Part shown: positions 1 through 12,015 of the stretch, piece after piece
Numbering within the stretch: the stretch's first letter is position 1
How the letters are laid out: every line of letters begins with the position of its first letter
DNA from: Pelomonas lactea
GTDB taxonomy: Bacteria > Pseudomonadota > Gammaproteobacteria > Burkholderiales > Burkholderiaceae_C
Direction of reading: 5' to 3'
Length of the DNA: 64,000 bases
Assembly: GCF_043555885.1 (NCBI RefSeq)
Contig: NZ_JBIGHX010000003.1
Span: 558,001-622,000 of the forward strand
The notes under the pieces: model-generated
What the model was told of the DNA's origin: nothing
Databases searched by the model: none
The model's input: the letters and a program-made list of their open reading frames with translations, nothing else
Position numbers and translations under genes: made by a program

Positions 1-120
1 CGGGCGCGCGCACGGGGCAGGGGCATGGGGATCTCCGGCAGGGCAAAGCGCCACGTCTGGGCGCCACGCAGGCCTTAACGGGATCTGCCCCGGGAGCCTG
101 TCAGCGGCGTCGCCATCAAG
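1..120. other. window edge, no gene assigned
   Basis: This stretch lies downstream of the kinase gene, which ends at 121. A plus-strand frame is open from the window edge to a TAA at 76-78 and could be the last codons of a gene that begins outside, but the fragment is short and arginine-rich and matches nothing I recognise. No convincing terminator, RNA or promoter is visible. Confidence 0.3.
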
Positions 121-2427
121 TTAGGGGGTGTCTGCTGGCGTGCGGCGCAGCGGGTGGTCGGCCGGCAGCAGCCGCTGCCGCGTGTCCTGCGCGGCCTGCA
201 GCAGCGGCCGGGCGTCGGCGTCGCGGCCGCGCGCCTGCAGCCAGCGGGCGTACGCGGCCTGCGCGTCGGCCTCGCCCAGCGGGTCGCCGGCGCCGCGCAG
301 GCCGGTCAGCGCCTGGCGGTGGGCGGCCTCGGCGCCGGCGGCATCGCCCAGCGCCGCCAGCGCGTCGGCCAGCCGGCTCAGCGTCAGCGCATGCACCGGG
401 TTGCCGGTGTCGCCGCCCTGGTCGGCCGCGGCCAGCGCCTCGCGGTAGGTGGCGGCGGCCGCCGGCCATTGCCCGCGCCGGGCCTGCAGCAGCCCCAGCT
501 CGCGCAGCACGCGGTGCAGGTAGGTGGCGTCGGCGCCGTAGCGTGCGCGGGCCTGGGCCAGCGCCTGGGCCAGCAGTGGCTCGGCCTCGTCCAGCCGGCC
601 CTGGGCCATCAGCGCCATTGCCAGCACGGTCAGGCGCCGGTGGTGCAGGCCCGGCAGCGCCGGCAGCGCCTGGCCGATGGCCACTGCCTGGCGTGCCTGG
701 GCCTCGGCGTCCCGCGGTCGGCCGGCGGCCAGCGCCCACAGCGCGAGGTTGTTGTGCAGCTGGGCGACCTGGTTGTGCGCGTCGCCGAACTGCGCACGGC
801 GCAGCGCCAGCGCGCGGTCCAGGTGCGGCCGCGCGGCGGCGGTGCGGCCCAGGTTGCTGAGCGTCATGCCGGCGGCGTTGTGGGCGTCGGCCAGCTCGGC
901 GGGCGGCACGTCGGCCAGCGCCTCGCGCAGCGCCAGGCAGCGCCCGGCCGCCGCGGCCGCGGCCTCGTAGTGGCCCTGGCGGTTCAGCGTGAACGCCAGC
1001 TTGTACTGCAGCGCGGCTTCCTGGGCGCGGCGGTCGGGGCCGGCGGCGGCCTCCAGCGCGATGGCCTCGCGGTAGGCGCTGGCGGCGGCGTCGAGCTGGC
1101 CGATGTTCTCGTACACGGTGCCCAGCACGTCCAGCAGCCGGGCGCGCTGGGCCGGCTGGTCCTGCAGCTCGCGCTGCAGCTGCGCGTGCCCGCGGTCCAG
1201 CAGCAGGCGCACCGGCGTGTCGGCCGCACGCAGGCCGCCGTTCTCGGAGTCGGCACCCTCGAACAGCCGGATCACGAAGCGGCTGATCTGCTGCGCGGCC
1301 TCGGCCTCGCGGCGGGCGTTCTCGCGCTGCTGGGCCAGGCCCCAGGTGAACGCGCCGGCCATGGCCAGCGCGCCGGCGGCGGCCAGCAGCACCAGCCAGT
1401 GCCGCCGCAGCGCCAGCGCGGCCACGTAGCGGCGCCGCGCCGGCCCGGGCGGCCAGGCCTGCACCGGCCGGGCCTGCTGCAGCCGGTGCAGGTCGGCCCG
1501 CAGCTCGCCGACGGTGGTGTAGCGCCGCGCCGGTTCGGCCGCCTGCGCCCGCGCGAGGACGGCCTGCAGTGCCTGCCCGCGCAGGCCGCCCGTCGGCACG
1601 TCGGCCAGCAGCCGCTGCAGCAGCCGGCCGAGGCTGTAGATGTCGCTGGCCGTGCCGGGCGTGGCGCCGGCCAGCTGCTCGGGGCTGGCGTAGGCGGGCG
1701 TCAGCGCGGGCTGCATGTCGGGCGAGTCGCCCTGCGTGAGGCGGGCGATGCCGAAGTCAAGCAGCCGCACCTGGCCGTCGGCATCCACCAGCACGTTGGA
1801 CGGCTTGATGTCGCAATGCACCACCAGCCGTGCGTGGGCGTGGGCCACCGCGTCGCCCACCTGGTCGAACAGCGCGAGCCGGGTGGCGAGGTCGGCGCCG
1901 CGGGCGTCGCACCAGCGGTCGATGGGCTGGCCGTCGACTAGCTCCATGACGAGGTAGGGCTGGCCGGCCGGCGTGCTGCCGCCGTCCAGCAGGCGTGCGA
2001 TGTGCGGGTGGCGCAGGCCGGCCAGGATCTGCCGCTCGCGGGTCAGCCGGGCCAGCGCGTCGGCATCGGCCAGGCCGCGCAGCAGCTTGATGGCCACCTG
2101 CTGGTCGTACGCGCCGTCCGCGCGCTCGGCGCGCATCACGCGGCCCATGCCGCCTTCGCCGAGGTCGCCGCGCAGCACCCAGGGGCCCAGCCGGTCGCCG
2201 GGCTTCAGCGGCTCGGCCGGCGGCTGCCAGGCGCGCGAGGCGGCAGCGATGGGCGCGCCGATGCGCGTGGTCTGGCGGTGCGCCTGCAGCAGCGCCCACA
2301 CGTCGTTGCGCAGCGCGTCGTCGGCGTCGGCGGCCTGCAGTGCCTGCCATTGCGCGGCGGCGTCGGACAGGTCCACCAGCGCGTCGAACAGCGCCTTGCT
2401 ACGCGCGTAGCGGCTGGGCGCGGCCAC
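121..2427 (-). CDS. membrane-anchored Ser/Thr protein kinase with C-terminal TPR repeats
   Basis: This 768-residue protein is a Hanks-type kinase. A glycine-rich loop (GEGGMG, ~90-95), the VAIK lysine (~114), the catalytic loop HCDIKPSN (~204-211) and DFG (~224-226) are all present. One hydrophobic segment (~343-363) follows the kinase domain, so the kinase should face the cytoplasm. The remaining ~400 residues are alanine/leucine-rich helical repeats of TPR type and would lie in the periplasm. The catalytic loop carries Cys in place of the usual Arg of HRD, making this a non-RD kinase that may not need activation-loop phosphorylation. It begins 2 bp after the stop of the ECF sigma factor, so the two are co-transcribed. 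Kinases linked this way to ECF factors are known to phosphorylate the sigma factor; applying that here is inference. Confidence 0.88.
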   Translation of the reverse strand: MAAPSRYARSKALFDALVDLSDAAAQWQALQAADADDALRNDVWALLQAHRQTTRIGAPIAAASRAWQPPAEPLKPGDRLGPWVLRGDLGEGGMGRVMRAERADGAYDQQVAIKLLRGLADADALARLTRERQILAGLRHPHIARLLDGGSTPAGQPYLVMELVDGQPIDRWCDARGADLATRLALFDQVGDAVAHAHARLVVHCDIKPSNVLVDADGQVRLLDFGIARLTQGDSPDMQPALTPAYASPEQLAGATPGTASDIYSLGRLLQRLLADVPTGGLRGQALQAVLARAQAAEPARRYTTVGELRADLHRLQQARPVQAWPPGPARRRYVAALALRRHWLVLLAAAGALAMAGAFTWGLAQQRENARREAEAAQQISRFVIRLFEGADSENGGLRAADTPVRLLLDRGHAQLQRELQDQPAQRARLLDVLGTVYENIGQLDAAASAYREAIALEAAAGPDRRAQEAALQYKLAFTLNRQGHYEAAAAAAGRCLALREALADVPPAELADAHNAAGMTLSNLGRTAAARPHLDRALALRRAQFGDAHNQVAQLHNNLALWALAAGRPRDAEAQARQAVAIGQALPALPGLHHRRLTVLAMALMAQGRLDEAEPLLAQALAQARARYGADATYLHRVLRELGLLQARRGQWPAAAATYREALAAADQGGDTGNPVHALTLSRLADALAALGDAAGAEAAHRQALTGLRGAGDPLGEADAQAAYARWLQARGRDADARPLLQAAQDTRQRLLPADHPLRRTPADTP

Positions 2428-2429
2428 GG

Positions 2430-3035
2430 TCAGGCTTCGAGGCTGGCGCGGCCCAGGCCGGCCGACAGCCAGGCGCGCGCATGGCGCAGCTCGCGGTCCA
2501 CGGTGGCGACGGACAGCTCCATCAGCGTCGCGATCTCCTCGCGTTCCAGGCCGACGAAGTAGGTCAGCTGCACGATCTGCGCGGCGCGCGGGTCCTCGGC
2601 CTCCAGCTGCTGCAGCAGCCGGTCCAGCGTCAGCAGGTCGGCGGTCTGGGCGTCCTCGCCGAGGCCGGACAGCGTGCCGTCCACCAGCTGCCAGCCGGCG
2701 CCGCCGGCCCGCTTGGCGGCCTGGCGGCGGCGCGCATGGTCCACCAGCACCTGGCGCATCGCCAGCGACACGGTGGCGAAGAAATGCTGGCGGTCCTGCC
2801 AGTCCGGCGTGCGGTTGACCAGCCGCAGCAGCGCCTCCTGCAGCAGGTCCTCGGCGGCCAGCGACGGGCTGTCGTGCCCGCGCAGCCGCGACTGCGCCAG
2901 CCGCAGCAGTTCGCCCTGCACCCAGTCCAGCAGCCGGCGCAGCGCCTGCGCGTCGCCGGCCTGCCAGTCATGCAGCAGCTGTGTGAGGGGACGCTGGTCG
3001 TGAGGAACTGGTGGCGTTGCTAAGGGCGGGGTCAT
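2430..3035 (-). CDS. ECF-type RNA polymerase sigma factor, kinase-linked
   Basis: This 201-residue protein has the two-domain build of an ECF sigma factor. The sigma2 part contains AAEDLLQEALLRLV (~60-75), and the sigma4 helix-turn-helix lies near the C terminus (GLEREEIATLMELSVATVDREL). It resembles the subfamily whose genes sit beside Ser/Thr kinases rather than membrane anti-sigma factors. No anti-sigma factor is visible here. The kinase gene follows after 2 bp, and the likely model is that phosphorylation switches the factor on. The ATG at 3033-3035 gives a full-length protein. Its target promoters cannot be read from the window. Confidence 0.85.
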   Translation of the reverse strand: MTPPLATPPVPHDQRPLTQLLHDWQAGDAQALRRLLDWVQGELLRLAQSRLRGHDSPSLAAEDLLQEALLRLVNRTPDWQDRQHFFATVSLAMRQVLVDHARRRQAAKRAGGAGWQLVDGTLSGLGEDAQTADLLTLDRLLQQLEAEDPRAAQIVQLTYFVGLEREEIATLMELSVATVDRELRHARAWLSAGLGRASLEA

Positions 3036-3115
3036 GCGCGGCGGTGACTACCTGGGCCGGCCGGCATTGTCACCACACCCTCGCCGTTTGCACTCCGCGT
3101 TGGCCCGTCCCTGTT

Positions 3116-4078
3116 TCAGGCCTGCAGCCACAGCAGTGCGAACCAGCCCTGAGGGTCGGTCCACACGGCCCCGGGGCGGAACCCTGCGCGCTGCGCCATG
3201 GCCTGGAAGCCCGACACGGTGTATTTGTGCGAATGCTCCGTGTGCAGCGTCTCGCCCTCGCGGAAGGCGTAGACCTCGCCACCCAGCTGCAGCTCGAGTG
3301 CCCGCGTCGCGCGCAGGTGCATCTCGATGCGTCGGTAGGCGGGGTTGTAGAAAGCCAGGTGCTCGAAGCCGTCGCAAGGAAACTCCGCGCCCAGCTCGCA
3401 CCGCGCCCGCCGCAGCACGTTGAGGTTGAAGGCAGCCGTGACGCCGGCGGCATCGTTGTAGGCCGCGTGCAGAACGCCGTGGTCTTTCACGAGGTCGATG
3501 CCGATCAGCAGGCCGCCACCGGCCAGCTCGGCGGCAGCCAGGCGCAGGAAGGCATCGGCCTCGGCGGGCGTGAAGTTGCCGATGCTGGAGCCGGGAAAGA
3601 AGCCCACGCGGCGCGTGCCGTCGGCGCAGGGCGGCAGCGTGTGCGGACGCGTGAAGTCGGCCACCAGCGGCTGGATGGCGAGGCCGGGGTAGTCGGCAGC
3701 CAGCCCGTCGCAGGCCGCCAGCAGGTGCGGGCCGGAGATGTCCACCGGCACGAACTGAACGGCGTCGCGCGGCATCGCGTCCAGCAGCAGCCGCACCTTG
3801 CGCAGCGCGCCGGCGCCGTACTCCACCAGTTGCACCTGCGGCCCGAACTGCGCAGCCATGTCGGCGGCGTGCGCCTGCAGCAGCGCGAGTTCGGTGCGCG
3901 TCGGGTAGTACTCGGGCAGGTCGCAGATCTGCTCGAACAGCCTGGAGCCGGCTTCGTCGTAGAAGTACTTGGGCGAGATGGCCTTGGGCGAGCTGCTGAG
4001 CGCCGCATGCAGGTCGGCGGCGAACTGGTCGCTCTCCGCCGAGGCACGGGGCTGGCGCCAATCGAGTCCGGGTTTCAT
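3116..4078 (-). CDS. egtD: L-histidine N(alpha)-methyltransferase EgtD
   Basis: EgtD transfers three methyl groups from S-adenosylmethionine to histidine to give hercynine, the first step of ergothioneine synthesis. The 320-residue length is normal for the family. Visible hallmarks are YFYDEAGSRLFEQIC (~38-52), LPEYYPTRTE (~54-63) and the SAM-binding EYGAGALRK (~86-94). It is a soluble protein without signal peptide. Its ATG overlaps the last four bases of egtB (ATGA), so the two are translationally coupled, with egtB first. No egtA, egtC or egtE is present nearby, as is common where EgtB uses cysteine or where the lyase gene lies elsewhere. Confidence 0.93.
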   Translation of the reverse strand: MKPGLDWRQPRASAESDQFAADLHAALSSSPKAISPKYFYDEAGSRLFEQICDLPEYYPTRTELALLQAHAADMAAQFGPQVQLVEYGAGALRKVRLLLDAMPRDAVQFVPVDISGPHLLAACDGLAADYPGLAIQPLVADFTRPHTLPPCADGTRRVGFFPGSSIGNFTPAEADAFLRLAAAELAGGGLLIGIDLVKDHGVLHAAYNDAAGVTAAFNLNVLRRARCELGAEFPCDGFEHLAFYNPAYRRIEMHLRATRALELQLGGEVYAFREGETLHTEHSHKYTVSGFQAMAQRAGFRPGAVWTDPQGWFALLWLQA

Positions 4079-5238
4079 CGTGCGAGCCTCACTCCACTGA
4101 ACTGCCAGCGCGCGGCCGGCGGGAAGAAATTGCGGTAGCTCGGGCGGGCATGGCCGGCCGGCGTTGCGACGCTGCCGCCGCGCAAGACCTGCTGGCCCAC
4201 CATGAACTTGCCGTTGTATTCACCGACCGCGCCGGGCGCCGGCTTGAAGCCGGGGTAGGGCGCATAGCTGGAGCGTGTCCATTGCCAGGCCTGGTCCGCG
4301 GCCTGGTGGAATCCGGGCAAACGGCATGCCGCCTCCCACTCGAACTCCGTCGGCAGCCGCGCGCCGGCCCATTCGGCGAACGCGCAGGCCTCGTAGAAGC
4401 TGAGCTGTGACACGGGAGCGCCCGGGTCCAGTGGCTGCACGCCGTGCAGGCCGAAGACGCTGCCGTCGGGCAGCCAGTACGCAGGTCGCTGCCAGCCTTG
4501 CGCCTGTACGGTGGCCCAGCCGTCGGACAGCCACAGCAGCGGCTCGCGGTAGCCGCCGGAGGCGATGAAGTCGGCGTACTCGCCGCAGGTGACGAGGCGG
4601 TTGCTGATCTCGAACGGCGCCAGCAGCGCAGCATGGCGCGGGCCCTCGTTGTCGAACGCGAAGCCATCGCCGGCGGCGCCGTCAAAGCCGATCTCGACGA
4701 TGCCGCCGGGGTGCTGCAGCCAGGCCTGCGCGGGCGGCGCCGCCGGGGCGGGCGGTGCCGCGTCATACGCGGGCAGCAGCGGATTGCAGGAGAACGCGTG
4801 CAGGATGTCGGTCAGCAGCAGCTCCTGGTGCTGCTGCTCGTGGTGGCAGCCCAGCTCGATGAGCGCCCGGGCCTCGGCCGACGCTGCCGGCAGCAGGTCG
4901 GCCAGCGCGGCGTCCACATGCCGGCGATAGGCCTTGACTTCGTCCAGCGACGGCCGGCTCAGCAGGCCGCGCTGCGGGCGTGCGTGGCGCGGGCCCAGGC
5001 TTTCGTAGTAGCTGTTGAACAGGCGCGGCCAGCGCTCGTCGAAGACGCGGTAGCCCGGCAGGTGGGGCTGCAGCACCAGGGTCTCGAAAAACCACGTGGT
5101 GTGCGCCAGATGCCATTTGGCCGGGCTGGCATCGGGCATGGACTGCAGCTGCGCATCCTCGTCCGACAACGGCGCGGCCAGGGCCAGCGAATGGGCGCGG
5201 GTGGCGCGGAGCAGGTCCGGCAGCAGGCGGGTCGACAT
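4075..5238 (-). CDS. egtB: ergothioneine biosynthesis sulfoxide synthase EgtB
   Basis: EgtB is the non-haem iron enzyme that joins a thiol (gamma-glutamylcysteine or cysteine) to hercynine with oxygen. The 387 residues comprise an N-terminal DinB-like helical bundle and a C-terminal formylglycine-generating-enzyme-like fold. The iron ligands are recognisable: KWHLAHTTWF (~41-50) supplies one histidine, and HHEQQHQE (~132-139) gives the HX3HXE pair. The C-terminal FSGVRLAR is typical of the FGE fold. The gene heads the egtB-egtD operon. The 74-bp spacer to the VanZ-like gene should hold the promoter; I could not pick a convincing -10/-35 there. Confidence 0.93.
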   Translation of the reverse strand: MSTRLLPDLLRATRAHSLALAAPLSDEDAQLQSMPDASPAKWHLAHTTWFFETLVLQPHLPGYRVFDERWPRLFNSYYESLGPRHARPQRGLLSRPSLDEVKAYRRHVDAALADLLPAASAEARALIELGCHHEQQHQELLLTDILHAFSCNPLLPAYDAAPPAPAAPPAQAWLQHPGGIVEIGFDGAAGDGFAFDNEGPRHAALLAPFEISNRLVTCGEYADFIASGGYREPLLWLSDGWATVQAQGWQRPAYWLPDGSVFGLHGVQPLDPGAPVSQLSFYEACAFAEWAGARLPTEFEWEAACRLPGFHQAADQAWQWTRSSYAPYPGFKPAPGAVGEYNGKFMVGQQVLRGGSVATPAGHARPSYRNFFPPAARWQFSGVRLAR

Positions 5239-5312
5239 GGGTTGGTACCGTATCGCAGTCTGCTGCCAACGGTATGTCAGTGCAGAGGCACTGGCTGTAG
5301 GACTGGACCGCC

Positions 5313-5711
5313 CTACCTGTCCCTGGCAACGAGGACAGCGATGGGCCAGGCCGCCAGCAGCCCCAGTGCGATGCCGACGCCGTCGGCCATCACGTCATGC
5401 CAGTCGGCCTCGCGCGGTGGCAGAAAGCCCTGGGCGATCTCGATGCCCACGCCGTAGGCCAGCAGCGCCAGCACCAGCCACACCCATTGGCGGGGGCTCG
5501 GCCACAGCGCCCAGACGGCGCTGAAGGCCAACGCGCCGAAGGCCAGCGCGTGGTTGGCCTTGTCCCAGCCGGTGTTCATTGTCTTGGGCGGCGCCGGCGA
5601 CAGCGCCAGCCAGGTGATGACGGCCACCAGCAGCGCGAGCAGCGCACGCCACAGCGGGCGGCGCGCGGGGGCGGTGAAGAGGGGCAGCAGGTAGTTCATG
5701 GCGGGCGGCAT
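5313..5711 (-). CDS. VanZ-like small membrane protein
   Basis: This 132-residue protein has about four hydrophobic segments and the VanZ-family signature, a WDKANHALAFGALAF region (~49-63) followed by GVGIEIAQGFLPPREADWHDVMADGVG (~87-113, conserved acidic and His residues). VanZ-type proteins occur widely in Gram-negatives, and their biochemical role outside glycopeptide resistance is unknown. Two starts are possible, ATG at 5711 and ATG at 5699; neither has a strong ribosome-binding site. The gene lies between egtB and the patatin membrane protein on the same strand and may be read with them, but no functional link is evident. Confidence 0.8.
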   Translation of the reverse strand: MPPAMNYLLPLFTAPARRPLWRALLALLVAVITWLALSPAPPKTMNTGWDKANHALAFGALAFSAVWALWPSPRQWVWLVLALLAYGVGIEIAQGFLPPREADWHDVMADGVGIALGLLAAWPIAVLVARDR

Positions 5712-5742
5712 TGTGGCCTGCCGGCCCGCCAGCCGGTCGGCA

Positions 5743-8082
5743 TCACTTCATCTGCAGCAGCCAGCCCCTGGCCTGGCGCAGATGGGCGTTCAACTGGGCC
5801 TGTGCCGGGCCGACGTCGGCGTCCGCCACCGGCAGCTTCTGCAGCAGCGCTGCGTCAATGAAGTCGCGCGAGGCGCGGTTCAGCATCCAGTTCATCGACG
5901 GCGGGCGCTGGCCTTGCGTGGCGGGCAGGCGCAGCTCGGCCACCTGGCCGCAGCCGCCCACGCGCTTGATGAGTTCCACCGTCGAGTCCTGCCCGCGCGC
6001 GCCGTTGCTGTGCAGGATGCCGCGCGGCGGCGCGCCAACCTCGTGCAGCGTGACGTTGCGTGCGCGGTAGCGTTGGCCATCCTGAGGCATGGCGTCTGCC
6101 GCCTGCGGCGCGTCGCGGCACAGCCAGTCATCCACCCGCGAGGGGCCGTTGAACAGCAGCAGCAGGCGCAGACGCGAGCGGTCCAGGATGCCTTGCGCGG
6201 CGCAGTCGTCCTCGGGTTTGCAGGCCTTGAGCTTGCCGCTGGCTTCCAGGTCGCGCAGCAGGTCCGACAGCATCAGCGTCGCGCTGCTCTCCACGTAGCC
6301 GCCATCGCCCAGCCGGTCCCATACCCGGCCCACGTCGCCGGTCTCCTCGTCCTTGTGTGCCTCCTTGAAGACGACGGCCGCGGCCGGGCTGATGTAGGGG
6401 AAGCGGGCGCTGTTGTGCACGGCCTGCGCGAGCGTCAGCCGGTCCACGTCCAGCCCGAGCGACGGGTCCAGCAGGTCCAGCCCATCGCCGCTGGGCAGCA
6501 GGAAGTCGGCCTGGTAGACGCGCTGCCCGCGCGCCAGTGCGGCGGTGTTCAGCGCCAGCAGCGGCAGCCATTCGGTGGGCGTGGTGCGCGCGTGCAGCGC
6601 GGTCAACGGTTCGCTCCACGGGTTGGGGCGGGCGCCGGGGCCGGGCGCGCAGCGGCGGGCCAGGCTGCGCGGCCAGTCACGTGCCCAGACCTGCTCCAGC
6701 GTCAGCGAGCGGTCCAGCTCGGCGACGGGCACGGGCAGCAGGCGCTGCACGAGGTCGCCATACAGCAGGCCGCCCACGGGCGCGGCGAGGTGGTCCTGGC
6801 CGGCGAAATCGCGCACCAGCTGCCACGGCGTGCAGGCGGCGGCATCCTGCGCCTGGCGGCGTGCGTCCACGGCGGCGACGAAGCTGGCCGCGCCCAGCGC
6901 GCCACCCGAAGTGCCGCTGATCGCGAACACCGAATCGGTGAAGTTGACGCCTTCCTGCTCGCCCAGGTCCTGCAGGCGCGCGAGCGCCGCGCTGCTCCAG
7001 TAAGCGGCGCGCGATGCGCCGCCGGCCGAGGCGACGAGCACCAGCGGCCGCTTGCCATCGGCGCCTGCGGTGCTCAGCCAGGCCTGCAGCCAGGCATCGG
7101 CCGGCTGGCGGTTGGCCACGGCGCGGGCCGCGCTGCGCTCGGGCGGGGCCACGCGGTGGTTGTCGTTCAGCGGCGCGAAGGCGACGAACAGCAGTGCCGG
7201 CAACGCCGTCAGTGGCACGCGGATCAACGCCTTGGGCACGTAGGTCAGCAGGATGCCGCCGAAAACAATCCAGCTGCCCAGCGCCAGCAGCACCAGCGCC
7301 GGCGACCCGATGGCGCGCGCCGTGGCCTCGGGCCAGGCCAGCAGCGCGGCCAGCAGCGCCCATTGCAGCAGCATCACCAGCGCCACCAGCACGCGCGACG
7401 GCGTGGCCATGCGGTCCTCGCGCACCATGGCGGCGATGGCGTCGCGGCGCACGTCCAGCGCCAGCCAGCGTGCCAGCCAGGAGCCATCACTCAGCCGCAG
7501 CAGCCAGGCGCGGCGCTTGACGACGAAGACGTACAGCGCCGCCGTGACGGCCAGCAGGCCGGCGCCGATCAGGCGCTCGCGCGTCTGCAGCAGGAAGAAC
7601 AGCGCGATGGGCAGCCCGCCGCCCGGAATGAGCAAGCGCGGCAGCCAGCGGCGCAGGCCCGCAGCGAAGCCCGCGTGCGTGCACTCGCCCAGCGTGTCGG
7701 GCTCGAAGCGCCGGTCCAGCAGCAGCCGGCTGGTGTACCAGGCCAGCAGCAGCCACAGCCCGAACGCGGACACCAGCACAGCCGTCTGCGCGCTGCCCAC
7801 CTCCAGCGCCAGCAGCGTCTCGCGCGCCTGCTCCAGCCCCAGCAGCGTGCCCACGCCGGCGGCGACGATGCCGACCGGGAACAGGCACAGCCACAGCACG
7901 CGCAGCAGGTACAGCACGCGGGGCACGTCGCCTTCGGCGGGCGGCGCGGGCTCGTCCGGACGGGGCGGCGGCGGGGGCGGCTCCGGCGTGGGCGGGCCCG
8001 GCGGCTGCGGCAGCGGCGAGAACTGCGGCGGCGGCGAATTGTCGTGGGGCGGGTAGACGACCGGGATCAGCATGGGCTGCAC
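5743..8082 (-). CDS. multi-pass membrane protein with patatin-like phospholipase domain
   Basis: The 779 residues fall into three parts. First is a proline-rich N-terminal tail (~1-50). Next come about seven hydrophobic segments (~55-310). Last is a patatin-like lipase domain (~340-779). The lipase part has the nucleophile elbow GTSGG (~390) and the DGG of the Ser-Asp dyad (~593, in LGDGGYVESS). Patatin domains hydrolyse acyl esters of phospholipids or lipids. Here the enzyme would be tethered to the inner membrane, with the catalytic side depending on topology I cannot settle. The first start is GTG at 8080-8082; an ATG three codons later (8071-8073) is equally possible. The gene is divergent from the small coiled-coil gene at 8211. 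Substrate unknown. Confidence 0.75.
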   Translation of the reverse strand: MQPMLIPVVYPPHDNSPPPQFSPLPQPPGPPTPEPPPPPPRPDEPAPPAEGDVPRVLYLLRVLWLCLFPVGIVAAGVGTLLGLEQARETLLALEVGSAQTAVLVSAFGLWLLLAWYTSRLLLDRRFEPDTLGECTHAGFAAGLRRWLPRLLIPGGGLPIALFFLLQTRERLIGAGLLAVTAALYVFVVKRRAWLLRLSDGSWLARWLALDVRRDAIAAMVREDRMATPSRVLVALVMLLQWALLAALLAWPEATARAIGSPALVLLALGSWIVFGGILLTYVPKALIRVPLTALPALLFVAFAPLNDNHRVAPPERSAARAVANRQPADAWLQAWLSTAGADGKRPLVLVASAGGASRAAYWSSAALARLQDLGEQEGVNFTDSVFAISGTSGGALGAASFVAAVDARRQAQDAAACTPWQLVRDFAGQDHLAAPVGGLLYGDLVQRLLPVPVAELDRSLTLEQVWARDWPRSLARRCAPGPGARPNPWSEPLTALHARTTPTEWLPLLALNTAALARGQRVYQADFLLPSGDGLDLLDPSLGLDVDRLTLAQAVHNSARFPYISPAAAVVFKEAHKDEETGDVGRVWDRLGDGGYVESSATLMLSDLLRDLEASGKLKACKPEDDCAAQGILDRSRLRLLLLFNGPSRVDDWLCRDAPQAADAMPQDGQRYRARNVTLHEVGAPPRGILHSNGARGQDSTVELIKRVGGCGQVAELRLPATQGQRPPSMNWMLNRASRDFIDAALLQKLPVADADVGPAQAQLNAHLRQARGWLLQMK

Positions 8083-8210
8083 TCTAGTCGCGCCATGGCA
8101 TCGGTCCAGTGCGCGCCTGACCAGGGCGCGCCTCGTGGGAAACCCTGGCCGGCTGCCGTCAGCGCAGCGGCGCCACTACATTTGCTGACACAACGCAAGG
8201 GGAGAGGTGC

Positions 8211-8585
8211 ATGGATCAAGGCCAATGGCTGATGCTGATGGGGAGCTTGGTGCTGGGTGGCCTGCTGGCGGCGGGCGGCGTGTACGCCTGGCTGTCGGGC
8301 CATGCGAAGCGCGACGCGCAACGCCGGCTGCAGCTCGAGCAGGCCTACCACCTCGCGGGCCAGCAGCTCACGCAGGCGCGCAAGCAGATCGAGCAGCTGC
8401 AGCGCGAGAACCACGAGCTGCGCCTGGCCGTGCGCCCGGCGCCGCGCCCGGCGCCACCGCCCGAGCCCGTGGTGGACGCCGCGGAAGCCACCCGCCGGTA
8501 TGCCGAAGCCAAGATGCAGCCGCCGGCGCCCAAGGAAGTCCCGAAGGCGTTCAAGGACACCGTGGTGCTCAAGCGCGCCGAGTAG
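8211..8585 (+). CDS. small membrane-anchored coiled-coil protein, unknown function
   Basis: This 124-residue protein has one N-terminal hydrophobic segment (~5-28), then a helical, heptad-like stretch rich in Gln, Arg and Leu (~34-72, LEQAYHLAGQQLTQARKQIEQLQ), and a proline-rich linker before a basic tail. It therefore looks like an inner-membrane protein with a short cytoplasmic coiled coil. The start is supported by a purine-rich stretch (GGGGAGAGG) a few bases upstream of ATG. I do not recognise the family. It precedes the beta-oxidation operon, but a separate promoter and operator lie between them, so it is probably its own unit. Confidence 0.65.
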   Translation: MDQGQWLMLMGSLVLGGLLAAGGVYAWLSGHAKRDAQRRLQLEQAYHLAGQQLTQARKQIEQLQRENHELRLAVRPAPRPAPPPEPVVDAAEATRRYAEAKMQPPAPKEVPKAFKDTVVLKRAE

Positions 8586-8612
8586 CGCGCCCGCCCTTGT
8601 CACTGCCGGGAC

Positions 8613-8654
8613 AAGACGGCGTCAAAGCCGCTGCCTAGAATCGAACGGTCGTTC
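8613..8654 (+). promoter_or_regulatory. promoter and palindromic operator of the beta-oxidation operon
   Basis: A -10 element TAGAAT (8636-8641) stands 17 bp after a weak -35 (AAGACG, 8613-8618). It is followed at once by the palindrome GAACGGTCGTTC (8643-8654), which would cover the start of transcription. Flanking bases extend the symmetry partly (AAT...ATT). A palindrome of this size and position is typical of TetR-family repressors of fatty-acid degradation. The cognate regulator is not in the window; the TetR gene at 19677 faces a different operator sequence. Confidence 0.5.
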
Positions 8655-8710
8655 TATTTCTGGGCCGGCTGCAGGAGACGCGGCACGGCCCTTCAACCGA
8701 GGTCGTGCCC

Positions 8711-10804
<2,094 letters not shown>

Positions 10805-10835
10805 TCGCTGCCCGCACACGAACTAGGAACAAGAC

Positions 10836-12011
<1,176 letters not shown>

Positions 12012-12015
12012 CGCC

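Noticed and set aside
5239..5312. Inverted hexamers TACCGT/ACGGTA upstream of egtB
   Set aside because: Six-bp arms with a long gap occur often by chance, and no regulator is adjacent to support an operator.
5698..8232. An 844-codon plus-strand frame opposite the patatin membrane protein
   Set aside because: It is His/Gln/Arg-rich shadow sequence; the minus strand has membrane segments and patatin motifs.
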